Origin: Gammaproteobacteria bacterium
GTDB taxonomy: Bacteria > Pseudomonadota > Gammaproteobacteria > SURF-13
Length of the DNA: 12,856 nt
Assembly (NCBI GenBank): GCA_023381235.1
Contig: JAMCTV010000088.1
Coordinates: forward strand, 1-12,856
Direction of reading: 5' to 3'
In this document: one piece after another, positions 1 through 6,897 of the stretch
Layout: each line of letters opens with the position of its first letter
How positions within the stretch are numbered: position 1 is the first letter of the stretch
Notes under the pieces: model-generated
What the model was told of the DNA's origin: nothing
Seen by the model: the letters and a program-made list of their open reading frames with translations, nothing else
Databases searched by the model: none
Translations under genes and position numbers: made by a program

Positions 1-1
1 C

Positions 2-1585
2 CGGGATGTACACCAACCCATCGTCGGCGTGGCCAACGCGCACAGCACCATCACGCCGTGCAACATGGGCATCGGCGCGCTCGCCGCGCGCGCCGAGACC
101 GCGCTGAAAAAGGCCGGCGCCATGCCGCAAACCTTCGGCACCATCACCATCTCGGACGGCATCTCGATGGGCACCGAGGGCATGAAATATTCGCTGGTAT
201 CGCGCGAGGTGATTGCCGACTCCATCGAAACCGTGTGCAACGGCCAGAGCATGGACGGCGTGATCGCCATCGGCGGCTGCGACAAGAACATGCCGGGCGC
301 GATGATCGCCATCGCGCGCCTCGATATCCCGGCGATTTTCGTTTACGGCGGCACCATCAAGCCGGGCCACTATAAGGACCGCGACCTCACCATCGTGAGC
401 GCGTTCGAGGCGGTGGGGCAATACACCGCGCACAAGATTGATGAAAAGGAATTGACCGAGATCGAACGGCGCGCCTGTCCCGGCGCGGGTTCGTGCGGCG
501 GCATGTACACCGCCAACACCATGTCTTCCATCTTCGAGGCCATGGGCATGAGCCTGCCGTATTCCTCCACCATGGCGGCGGAAGATGAAGAGAAGGCCGC
601 GAGTGCGGCGCAGTCCGCGGAAATCTTGGTGCATGCGATCAAAAAACAAATCCTGCCGCGCCAAATCCTCACGCGCAAGGCGTTTGAAAACGCGATTGCG
701 GTGACCATGGCGGTGGGCGGCTCCACCAACGCGGTGCTGCACCTGCTCGCCATCGCGCACGCCGCGCAAGTGCCGCTCAGCATAGACGACTTTGAAACCA
801 TCCGCGCGCGCGTGCCGGTGCTGTGCGACCTCAAGCCCTCCGGGCGTTATGTCGCCACCGATTTACATAAGGCGGGTGGCATCCCGCAGGTGATGAAAAT
901 GCTGCTCGCGCATGGACTGGTGCACGGCGATGCGCTCACCATCAGCGGCCAGACTGTTGCTGAGGTGTTGCAGGATATACCGGAGGAGCCGCGCAAAGAT
1001 CAAGACGTGATTCGTCCCTGGAGCAATCCTGTTTATGCGCAGGGACACCTCGCCATACTGAAGGGCAATCTTGCCCAGGAAGGCGCGGTAGCCAAGATTA
1101 CCGGCATCAAGCTGCATAAAATCACCGGCCCGGCGCGCGTGTTCGATTCGGAAGAGGCGTGCATGGAGGCTATCCTCGCGCAGAAGATCAAGGCGGACGA
1201 CGTGGTGGTGATCCGCTACGAAGGCCCCAGGGGCGGCCCCGGTATGCGCGAGATGCTCTCGCCCACTTCGGCCATCATCGGCGAGGGCCTGGGCGATTCC
1301 GTGGGCCTGATTACAGACGGGCGATTCTCCGGCGGTACCTACGGCATGGTGGTGGGGCACATCGCGCCGGAGGCCTTTGCCGGCGGCAATATTGCGCTGG
1401 TGCAAGAGGGTGACAGCATCACCATAGACGCCGATGCGCGCCTGTTGCAACTCAACGTAAGCGACGCCGAACTCGCACGCCGCCGCGCGCAATGGAAACC
1501 CCCCGCGCCGCGTTACACGCGCGGCGTGCTGGCCAAATACGCCAAACAGGTGTCGAGCAGCAGCGTGGGCGCGGTGACGGATTAA
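2..1585 (+). CDS. ilvD: Dihydroxy-acid dehydratase, 5' end cut off by the window
   Basis: This enzyme dehydrates 2,3-dihydroxy-isovalerate and 2,3-dihydroxy-3-methylvalerate to the 2-keto acids that precede valine/leucine and isoleucine. It is a cytosolic Fe-S enzyme. The frame is open from the first bases, giving 527 visible residues. The family form of about 557 residues suggests roughly 30 N-terminal residues lie outside the window, so the GTG at 29 is internal. The three cluster-ligand cysteines are visible: TPCN (Cys codon 59-61), GGCDKNMPG (278-280) and GSCGGMYTANTM (494-496). The C-terminal FSGGTYGMVVGHIAPEA stretch and the SSSSVGAVTD end are typical of IlvD rather than 6-phosphogluconate dehydratase (Edd). 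It is intact in the visible part, and a weak terminator-like hairpin follows the stop codon. Confidence 0.96.
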   Translation, partial: RDVHQPIVGVANAHSTITPCNMGIGALAARAETALKKAGAMPQTFGTITISDGISMGTEGMKYSLVSREVIADSIETVCNGQSMDGVIAIGGCDKNMPGAMIAIARLDIPAIFVYGGTIKPGHYKDRDLTIVSAFEAVGQYTAHKIDEKELTEIERRACPGAGSCGGMYTANTMSSIFEAMGMSLPYSSTMAAEDEEKAASAAQSAEILVHAIKKQILPRQILTRKAFENAIAVTMAVGGSTNAVLHLLAIAHAAQVPLSIDDFETIRARVPVLCDLKPSGRYVATDLHKAGGIPQVMKMLLAHGLVHGDALTISGQTVAEVLQDIPEEPRKDQDVIRPWSNPVYAQGHLAILKGNLAQEGAVAKITGIKLHKITGPARVFDSEEACMEAILAQKIKADDVVVIRYEGPRGGPGMREMLSPTSAIIGEGLGDSVGLITDGRFSGGTYGMVVGHIAPEAFAGGNIALVQEGDSITIDADARLLQLNVSDAELARRRAQWKPPAPRYTRGVLAKYAKQVSSSSVGAVTD

Positions 1586-1593
1586 ATTTATTC

Positions 1594-1618
1594 CCCGCGC
1601 TCTTGGCGCGGGCTCTTT
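1594..1618 (+). terminator. Probable terminator after ilvD
   Basis: A perfect 7-bp stem, CCCGCGC (1594-1600) with GCGCGGG (1606-1612) and a 5-nt loop, starts 8 nt after the ilvD stop codon. It is followed by a short pyrimidine stretch, CTCTTT. The U-tract is poor, so termination may be partial. Confidence 0.5.
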
Positions 1619-1631
1619 AACAATGGGGTTT

Positions 1632-1664
1632 CCAAAGGGGAGAGGCGTTAGCTCCCCCCTTTGG
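1632..1664 (+). promoter_or_regulatory. Stem-loop upstream of msrB
   Basis: CCAAAGGGG-AG (1632-1642) pairs with CTCCCCCCTTTGG (1652-1664), with a 2-nt bulge and a 9-nt loop. No T-run follows, so it is not a standard terminator. It sits about 60 nt before the msrB start and could be a transcript-end stabiliser or a leader structure. Confidence 0.3.
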
Positions 1665-1723
1665 TCGCACGCGCGGTTTCATACCGCGCAGGCGAAATTA
1701 AATTGATTTCCGGAGGTTTGACG

Positions 1724-2122
1724 ATGAAAGAGAAGGTGGTCAAATCCGACGCGGAGTGGAAACAGCGGCTCACACCCCAGCAGTATGAAGTTACGCGCAG
1801 GCACGGCACCGAGCGCGCCTTTACCGGCGAGTACCACGATACCAAGGATCAGGGCGTGTACCGCTGCGTCTGTTGCGGCAACGAGCTGTTCAGCTCCGAA
1901 CAAAAGTTCGATTCCGGCACCGGCTGGCCGAGCTACCGGGCGCCGATGGACCCGGACGGCATCGCCAGCAAACCCGATAACAGCCTGTTCATGCGCCGCA
2001 CCGAGGTTTTGTGCAGCGTGTGCGACGCGCACCTCGGCCACGTATTTCCTGATGGCCCCAAACCCACCGGCCTGCGTTACTGCATCAATTCCGCCGCGTT
2101 GAGGTTCGAGAAAAAACCGTAG
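1724..2122 (+). CDS. msrB: Peptide-methionine (R)-S-oxide reductase MsrB
   Basis: MsrB reduces the R-epimer of methionine sulfoxide in proteins and so repairs oxidative damage. The protein has 132 residues, normal for the single-domain cytosolic form. Two zinc-binding pairs are visible (CVCC near residue 46 and CSVC near residue 95), with the GTGWPSY and HLGHVFPDGP signatures and the catalytic Cys in RYCINSAALRF. In many MsrBs the motif reads GCGWPSF, and that Cys resolves the catalytic sulfenic acid. Here it is Thr, so this should be a one-Cys type that relies on another reductant. I chose the ATG at 1724 because GGAGG (1712-1716) lies 7 nt upstream. The frame extends upstream to 1661, but that part is not MsrB-like. 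Confidence 0.95.
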   Translation: MKEKVVKSDAEWKQRLTPQQYEVTRRHGTERAFTGEYHDTKDQGVYRCVCCGNELFSSEQKFDSGTGWPSYRAPMDPDGIASKPDNSLFMRRTEVLCSVCDAHLGHVFPDGPKPTGLRYCINSAALRFEKKP

Positions 2123-2141
2123 TCTTGCAGGGGCTGGCGGG

Positions 2142-2147
2142 TATAAT
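2142..2147 (+). promoter_or_regulatory. Candidate -10 box of an argA promoter
   Basis: A perfect TATAAT lies in the 47-nt gap between the msrB stop and the argA ATG. No convincing -35 hexamer is found at 16-18 nt upstream (GTAGTC-like at 17). If used, the transcript would begin near 2154 with a leader of about 16 nt. Confidence 0.27.
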
Positions 2148-2169
2148 AAGGCTTTCATCGAAAGCCCCC

Positions 2170-3492
2170 ATGCCGGAAAAGAATAACAACGCCGCGTTTG
2201 TAAACTGGTTCCGCCATGCTGCGCCTTATATCAAGGCGCATCGCGGGCGCACGTTTGTCATCACGTTCGGCGGCGAGATGGCGGCCGACGCGCGCTTTGC
2301 CCATTTCATCCACGACATCGCGTTGCTCAACACTCTGGGGTGTGAGCCGCTGTTTCCGCACGGCGCGCGCCCCCAGATTGAGCAGGTATTGCGCGAACGC
2401 GGCGTTAAGACGCGCTATCACAACGGCCTGCGCGTGACCGGCAGCGAGGCGCTTGCCTGCGTGAAGCAGGCGGCGGGCGCGCTGCGGGTGGAGATCGAGG
2501 CCCTGCTCTCCATGGGCGTGGCCAACTCCCCCATGGCGGGTGCGCGCATCCGCGCCGCTTCCGGCAACTTCATCACCGCGCGCCCGCTCGGCGTGCGCGA
2601 TGGCGTGGATTTCGAGCACACCGGCGAGGTGCGGCGCGTGGACGCGCAGGCCCTGCAAAAGGCGCTGGACGACAACGCCGTGGTGCTGCTCTCGCCGCTC
2701 GGCTATTCGCCCACCGGCGAGGTGTTTAATTTGAGCGCGGAGGATGTTGCCACCGCCGTGGCGGTGGAACTGCGCGCGGACAAGCTGTTGTGCCTGACCG
2801 AGGGGCCGGGCCTCGCGGATGAGAAGAAAAATTTAATCCGGCAACTGACGCTGAGCGAGGCGCAGAAGCTGCTGTCCGGCAAACGTGCGCTGGATGCCGG
2901 TGCGAGGCGCCACCTTGTCTGCGCCGTGCGGGCGTGTCAAAACGGCGTGCGCCGCGCGCATCTCATTAACCGCCGCGCCGATGGTGCGCTGCTGCTCGAA
3001 TTATTCACGCGCGACGGCATCGGCACGCTCATCGCGGGCGACGCCTACGAAGACACGCGCGCCGCGACGATAGAGGACGTCGGCGGCATTCTGGAGCTTA
3101 TCGCGCCGCTGGAAGAAGAGGGCGTACTGGTGCGCCGTTCGCGCGAGAGACTGGAAACCGAGATCGGCTACTTCATCGTCATGGAACGCGACGGTGCGGT
3201 GATCGCCTGCGCCGCGCTCTATCCTTATGCGAAAGAGGGCGTGGGCGAACTCGCCTGTTTTGTCGTGCACCCGGACTATCGGGATGCCGGTCGCGGCGAG
3301 GCGCTGCTGGAGCAAATCGAACGCAAGGCCAGGCAGCAGAAGATCAAACACCTGTTTGTGCTCACCACCCACGCCCCGCACTGGTTCGCCGAGCGCGGCT
3401 TCAAGCCGGGCAGCCTGCAAGATTTGCCTGTGGGGCGCCAGCAGTTGTACAACTACCAGCGCAACTCGAAGGTGCTGGTGAAGAAAATATAA
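2170..3492 (+). CDS. argA: N-acetylglutamate synthase (amino-acid kinase fold + GNAT domain)
   Basis: ArgA transfers the acetyl group of acetyl-CoA to glutamate, the first committed step of arginine biosynthesis. The protein has 440 residues, close to the 443 of E. coli ArgA, and aligns along its whole length by eye. An amino-acid-kinase-like domain (about 1-285, usually the arginine-sensing part) contains ITFGGE, HGARPQIEQ, LSMGVANSPMAGARI and SGNFITARPLGVRDGVD. A C-terminal GNAT domain (about 295-440) contains ILELIAPLEEEGVLVRRSRE, the acetyl-CoA loop RDAGRGE (371-377) and the ending QLYNYQRNSKVL. I chose the ATG at 2170 because the protein then starts like ArgA; a TTG at 2125 in the same frame adds 15 unrelated residues. 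No good Shine-Dalgarno site is seen. Residues 56-62 diverge from the usual strand before GARPQ. Confidence 0.95.
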   Translation: MPEKNNNAAFVNWFRHAAPYIKAHRGRTFVITFGGEMAADARFAHFIHDIALLNTLGCEPLFPHGARPQIEQVLRERGVKTRYHNGLRVTGSEALACVKQAAGALRVEIEALLSMGVANSPMAGARIRAASGNFITARPLGVRDGVDFEHTGEVRRVDAQALQKALDDNAVVLLSPLGYSPTGEVFNLSAEDVATAVAVELRADKLLCLTEGPGLADEKKNLIRQLTLSEAQKLLSGKRALDAGARRHLVCAVRACQNGVRRAHLINRRADGALLLELFTRDGIGTLIAGDAYEDTRAATIEDVGGILELIAPLEEEGVLVRRSRERLETEIGYFIVMERDGAVIACAALYPYAKEGVGELACFVVHPDYRDAGRGEALLEQIERKARQQKIKHLFVLTTHAPHWFAERGFKPGSLQDLPVGRQQLYNYQRNSKVLVKKI

Positions 3493-3580
3493 TGGCGGAG
3501 AGGGAGGGATTCGAACCCCCGGTGGGTTGCCCCACAACGGTTTTCAAGACCGCCGCTTTAAGCCACTCAGCCACCTCTCC
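3493..3580 (-). tRNA. tRNA-Ser, anticodon UGA
   Basis: On the minus strand the sequence folds as a class II tRNA. The acceptor stem is GGAGAGG/CCTCTCC, the discriminator base is G (serine identity), and the 3' CCA is encoded (complement of 3493-3495). The anticodon loop is CTTGAAA, with the TGA anticodon at 3546-3544. The long variable arm GTGGG-gcaa-CCCAC is typical of serine tRNAs, and the T loop contains TTCGAAT. The encoded CCA directly abuts the last base of the argA stop codon on the other strand. A TATCCT at 3600-3595 on the minus strand is a possible -10 box. Confidence 0.97.
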
Positions 3581-3629
3581 TATCTGATGGCGCGAGGATA
3601 CCCGAAAAGCCTGCTGTGCCGCCAGCCTC

Positions 3630-3657
3630 TTGATATTGCGCCAGAGTGCAGTATGCT
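3630..3657 (+). promoter_or_regulatory. Candidate sigma70 promoter of the yccA-like gene
   Basis: TTGATA (3630-3635) and TATGCT (3652-3657) are separated by 16 nt. Transcription would start near 3664, giving a leader of about 66 nt before the ATG at 3730. Confidence 0.4.
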
Positions 3658-3729
3658 ATGAGAAATATACGGCCGTGGCTATGGTCCGGTTAAGTCAGTA
3701 ACCCATTTAAATTCAGGAGTATTGCTGCC

Positions 3730-4416
3730 ATGAGTAACTACCCTTATCAGTCTGTCGGTACAGCCGGTACGGCTGGAACAGCGGCATCTGTTCTTGCGAG
3801 CAACAAGCTGATCCGCAATACCTATTTATTGCTGGCAATGACGTTGCTGTTCAGCGCCGCGAGCGCGGGGGTTTCCATGGCGCTGAACCTGCCGCACCCC
3901 GGCATTTTGATTACTTTGCTAGGCTATTTTGGGCTGTTATTCCTTACTTACAAGCTGCAAAACAGCGCGTGGGGCCTGGCTTCCGTGTTTGCGCTCACCG
4001 GCTTTATGGGGCTGACACTGGGGCCGATATTGAACGCCTACCTGAATTTGCCGAATGGCGGCGAGGTCGTGATGATGGCGCTGGGCGGAACAGGCGCGAT
4101 CTTTGTCGGGTTGTCGGCGTATGCGCTGGCCACGCGCAGGGACTTCAGTTTCATGGGCGGTTTCCTCATGGCCGGAATCCTGGTGGCGTTTCTGGCGGGG
4201 CTCGGTGCGATATTTTTCAGCCTGCCGGGACTGGCGCTTGGCGTGTCGGCCATGTTTGTGTTGTTGATGTGCGGGCTGATCCTGTATGAAACCAGCCAGA
4301 TCGTGCACGGCGGCGAGACCAATTACATTCTGGCCACGGTCACGCTCTATGTGAGTATCTACAATCTGTTCACCAGCCTGCTGCATCTGCTCGGCGCCTT
4401 CAACGGCGACGAGTGA
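3730..4416 (+). CDS. yccA: YccA/Bax-inhibitor-1 family inner-membrane protein
   Basis: This is a 228-residue, seven-helix membrane protein with segments at roughly 30-50, 57-75, 79-102, 112-133, 140-163, 166-186 and 198-222. It shares with E. coli YccA the stretches LIRNTYLLLAMTLLFSA, the GPILN motif after helix 3, a GG near 143 and the C-terminal YETSQIVHGGETNYI (186-200) before the last helix. In E. coli, YccA is a substrate and modulator of the membrane protease FtsH; that role is inferred here from family membership. AGGAG (3715-3719) gives a good ribosome site for the ATG. The N-terminus has a short Gly-Thr-Ala run (10-19). The gene stands alone, with its own promoter and a strong terminator. 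Confidence 0.88.
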   Translation: MSNYPYQSVGTAGTAGTAASVLASNKLIRNTYLLLAMTLLFSAASAGVSMALNLPHPGILITLLGYFGLLFLTYKLQNSAWGLASVFALTGFMGLTLGPILNAYLNLPNGGEVVMMALGGTGAIFVGLSAYALATRRDFSFMGGFLMAGILVAFLAGLGAIFFSLPGLALGVSAMFVLLMCGLILYETSQIVHGGETNYILATVTLYVSIYNLFTSLLHLLGAFNGDE

Positions 4417-4489
4417 GGCCGCTCCCGGCGTTCTGCCTCCCGCGACATTAGTACGTCCCTGTACGTCACGCGAGGTGTCTGCATCCTCA

Positions 4490-4520
4490 AGCCCCGGCGG
4501 GCGACCGCCGGGGCTTTTTT
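4490..4520 (+). terminator. Rho-independent terminator after the yccA-like gene
   Basis: A perfect 11-bp stem, AGCCCCGGCGG (4490-4500) with CCGCCGGGGCT (4505-4515), has a GCGA tetraloop and is followed directly by TTTTT. It separates the yccA-like gene from the two-component operon. Confidence 0.93.
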
Positions 4521-4590
4521 GCGTGATGCTTTTGTGAAGATTGGGCTGCTATTCTTACGGGTGGTGAACGCAAGGTAAGCGGAACTGGGC

Positions 4591-5319
4591 ATGGGCCGGA
4601 AAATACTGGTGATTGAGGATGACCGCGACATCGCGCACCTGGTGCAGATGCACCTGCGCGACATAGGCTGCCGGGTCACTGTTTCCAGCAACGGCCAACA
4701 AGGGCTGGAACTGGCCATGACGCAGCAGTTCGATCTGATCGTGCTGGACTTGATGATTCCCGGCATGGACGGCCTTGAGGTGTGCCGCCGGCTGCGCGCG
4801 CGGCCGCCGTATACGCCGATTCTGATGCTGACCGCGAAGTCCACCGAACTGGACCGGGTGCTGGGGCTGGAGGTGGGCGCGGACGATTATCTCACCAAGC
4901 CGTTCAGCATCCGCGAACTGATCGCGCGCGTGAAGGCGTTGTTCCGGCGCGTGGACGCGCTCGCTGCACAGCCGGAAACCGTGCCGCCCGAAGTGTTGCG
5001 CATCGGCGATTTGTCTATTGACAGTGAGCGGCGCAAGGTCGCCTTGCGCGGCAAGGCGATAGAGCTCACCGCCAAGGAGTTCGCCCTGCTGTTGCTGTTC
5101 GCCCGGCATCCGGGCAAGGTGTATACGCGCACGCAGTTGCTCGATCTGGTGTGGAATTACGGCCACGACGGCTACGAGCACACGGTGAACTCGCACATCA
5201 ACCGGTTGCGCGCCAAGATCGAACAGGACCCCGCGCAGCCCGATTACATCCGCACCGTGTGGGGCGTGGGCTACAAGTTCGCCGAGCCGGACGAACTGCA
5301 CAAGTCCTCTGATGTTTAA
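4591..5319 (+). CDS. OmpR/PhoB-family response regulator
   Basis: This 242-residue DNA-binding response regulator is the partner of the kinase encoded directly downstream. The receiver domain (about 4-118) has the acidic pair D10/D11, the phospho-acceptor D53 in VLDLMIPGMDG, the switch T81 and the invariant K103 in YLTKPF. A winged-helix output domain (about 138-236) carries ELTAKEFALLLLF, TRTQLLDLVW, the recognition-helix region HTVNSHINRLRAKIE and TVWGVGYKF. All phosphorelay residues are intact. Its stop codon overlaps the kinase start by 8 nt (ATGTTTAA), so translation is probably coupled. The ribosome site is weak (AAGG about 15 nt upstream). The target genes are unknown; the small Cys-rich gene right after the kinase is one candidate. 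Confidence 0.94.
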   Translation: MGRKILVIEDDRDIAHLVQMHLRDIGCRVTVSSNGQQGLELAMTQQFDLIVLDLMIPGMDGLEVCRRLRARPPYTPILMLTAKSTELDRVLGLEVGADDYLTKPFSIRELIARVKALFRRVDALAAQPETVPPEVLRIGDLSIDSERRKVALRGKAIELTAKEFALLLLFARHPGKVYTRTQLLDLVWNYGHDGYEHTVNSHINRLRAKIEQDPAQPDYIRTVWGVGYKFAEPDELHKSSDV

Positions 5320-6793
5320 AACCCTTTCCTCCAAGCTCGCAGCCGCGCTGCTCGGCTTGTTGTGCCTGATCGGCGCGCTGTACAGTGCGCTCACCTTTTA
5401 CGGCAGCGAGCTGTATCAACAGGAGGTCAACCAGAAGCTCAACTGGAAGCTGGCTGCGCATCTGGTGTCGGAAAAGACGCTGATGCTGGAAGACAAGGTA
5501 AACCAAGGCGCCCTGGACGAGTTGTTCAAGATGCTGATGGTCATCAACCCCAACATTGAAATCTATCTGCTCAACACGGAAGGGAAAATACTCGCCTGCT
5601 CGGTGCCCGCCGAGCAACTGCAGCGTAAGCAGGTGACGCTCGCGCCGCTGCGCGAATTTATGAGCGGGCAAGGGCGCGCGCCTATCCTGGGCGATGACCC
5701 GCGCGACGTGCGTGCGCGCAAGATATTTTCCGTGTCTCCGGTGCCGGTGGAGGGCGCGACGCAGGGTTATCTGTATGTGGTGCTGGGCGGTCAGGCCTAT
5801 GACTCCATCGCGCAAATGTTGCAGGGCAGCCATATATTAAGAATGGGCGCCTGGGCCTTGGTGGCGAGCCTGGTGCTGACCCTGCTGGCCGGGCTGTTGT
5901 TGTTTCGTTCCTTGACGCGCCGCCTCACCCGGCTCGCCGCGAGCATGGAGTCATTCCAGCGCGCTGATTTGCGTGATGAGCCGTCTGCTGCGATGCCGCT
6001 GGCGCGCGGCGATGAGATAGACCGGCTGGGCGCAAGCTTTAATCAAATGGCGGTGCGCATCAAACAGCAGATGGATACGCTCAAGGAAACGGATAAATTG
6101 CGCCGCGAACTGGTGGCCAACGTGTCGCATGACTTGCGCACGCCGCTGGCGTCTTTACAGGGCTACCTGGAAACCCTGCTGCTGAAAGAAGGCAAACTCA
6201 GCGCGGAAGAGCAGCGGCAGTACCTGGAGATCGCCTGCAAGCACAGCGAGCGCCTGGGCAAGCTGGTGGAGGAATTGTTCGAGCTCGCCAAGTTGGACTC
6301 CAGCGCCACACCGGTGCAGATGGAGCCGTTCGCGCTGGATGACCTGGCGCAGGACGTGGCGCAAAAGTTTCAGCTTGCCGCGCGTAACAAAGGCGTGGCG
6401 CTGGAGGTGATTTGTCCGCAGCGCCTGCCTCTGGTGTGCGCCGATATCGGGCTCATGGAGCGCGTGCTCGCCAATCTGATCGAGAACGCGCTGCGCTATA
6501 CGCCCGCGGGCGGCCGCGTGACGCTTGACCTCAGCCACGAACAGGGCGCGGTGTCGGTGCGGGTGCGGGATACAGGTTGCGGCATTCCGCAGGAGGACCT
6601 GCCGCACGTTTTTGAGCGGTTTTACCGCGTGGAAAAAACGCGCCAGGAACACGCGGGCGGGGCGGGGCTGGGGCTCGCCATCGCCAAGCGCATCCTTGAT
6701 CTGCACGGCAGCAGAATCAGCGTAGACAGTGTTTTGAATAGAGGTTCCAGATCCACCTTCAGCTTGCCCGCGCACAATGTTATGAAATCGTGA
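5312..6793 (+). CDS. Membrane sensor histidine kinase (HAMP-HisKA-HATPase)
   Basis: This 493-residue sensor kinase would phosphorylate the regulator encoded just upstream. It has a first membrane helix (about 9-29), a periplasmic sensor region (about 30-172, possibly PAS/Cache-like with INPNIEIYLLNTEGKI), a second helix (about 178-199) and a HAMP linker (about 200-255). The HisKA H-box ELVANVSHDLRTPL carries phospho-acceptor H273. The ATPase domain has the N-box NLIENALRY (N392), G1 DTGCGIP (420-426), the F-box FERFYR and G2 AGLGLAIAKRIL. All catalytic motifs are present. The sensor region has no His/Cys cluster that would identify the signal; C96 is its only Cys. A weak terminator-like hairpin follows. 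Confidence 0.94.
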   Translation: MFKTLSSKLAAALLGLLCLIGALYSALTFYGSELYQQEVNQKLNWKLAAHLVSEKTLMLEDKVNQGALDELFKMLMVINPNIEIYLLNTEGKILACSVPAEQLQRKQVTLAPLREFMSGQGRAPILGDDPRDVRARKIFSVSPVPVEGATQGYLYVVLGGQAYDSIAQMLQGSHILRMGAWALVASLVLTLLAGLLLFRSLTRRLTRLAASMESFQRADLRDEPSAAMPLARGDEIDRLGASFNQMAVRIKQQMDTLKETDKLRRELVANVSHDLRTPLASLQGYLETLLLKEGKLSAEEQRQYLEIACKHSERLGKLVEELFELAKLDSSATPVQMEPFALDDLAQDVAQKFQLAARNKGVALEVICPQRLPLVCADIGLMERVLANLIENALRYTPAGGRVTLDLSHEQGAVSVRVRDTGCGIPQEDLPHVFERFYRVEKTRQEHAGGAGLGLAIAKRILDLHGSRISVDSVLNRGSRSTFSLPAHNVMKS

Positions 6794-6845
6794 CCATTTC
6801 GTGAGTGGCGCGCGAGGGCAAACCGGTAATCTCCTGGTCTGTTGT

Positions 6846-6869
6846 ATGTGCCGATGGGCATCATTTTTT
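6846..6869 (+). terminator. Weak terminator after the sensor kinase
   Basis: ATG-TGCC (6846-6852) pairs with GGCA-T-CAT (6857-6864) around a GATG loop, giving 7 bp with a 1-nt bulge, and a run of six T follows at 6864-6869. The stem is short, so some read-through into the small gene downstream is likely. Confidence 0.35.
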
Positions 6870-6897
6870 AACTGACCACTAATTGGAGATGAACGAC

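Noticed and set aside
1661..1723. Upstream in-frame start for MsrB
   Set aside because: The extra 21 residues do not resemble MsrB, and GGAGG directly before 1724 fixes the start there.
2125..2169. TTG start adding 15 residues to ArgA
   Set aside because: The added residues overlap a TATAAT box and have no counterpart in ArgA; the ATG at 2170 gives the family length.
4449..4470. Repeated GTACGT (GTACGTCCCTGTACGT) before the yccA-like gene's terminator
   Set aside because: It is too short and isolated to call a regulatory site or mobile end; it may be chance or part of an intergenic repeat that cannot be judged from one copy.
4555..5394. Long minus-strand open frame (279 codons) opposite the response regulator
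   Set aside because: The + strand carries an unmistakable OmpR-type regulator with all motifs. The antisense frame is His/Gln/Arg-rich, a typical by-product of GC-rich coding.
6883..6897. Upstream starts (TTG 6883, ATG 6889) for the bufferin-like gene
   Set aside because: The GGAG ribosome site overlaps or touches these codons; the ATG at 6898 has correct spacing and a normal signal-peptide N-region.
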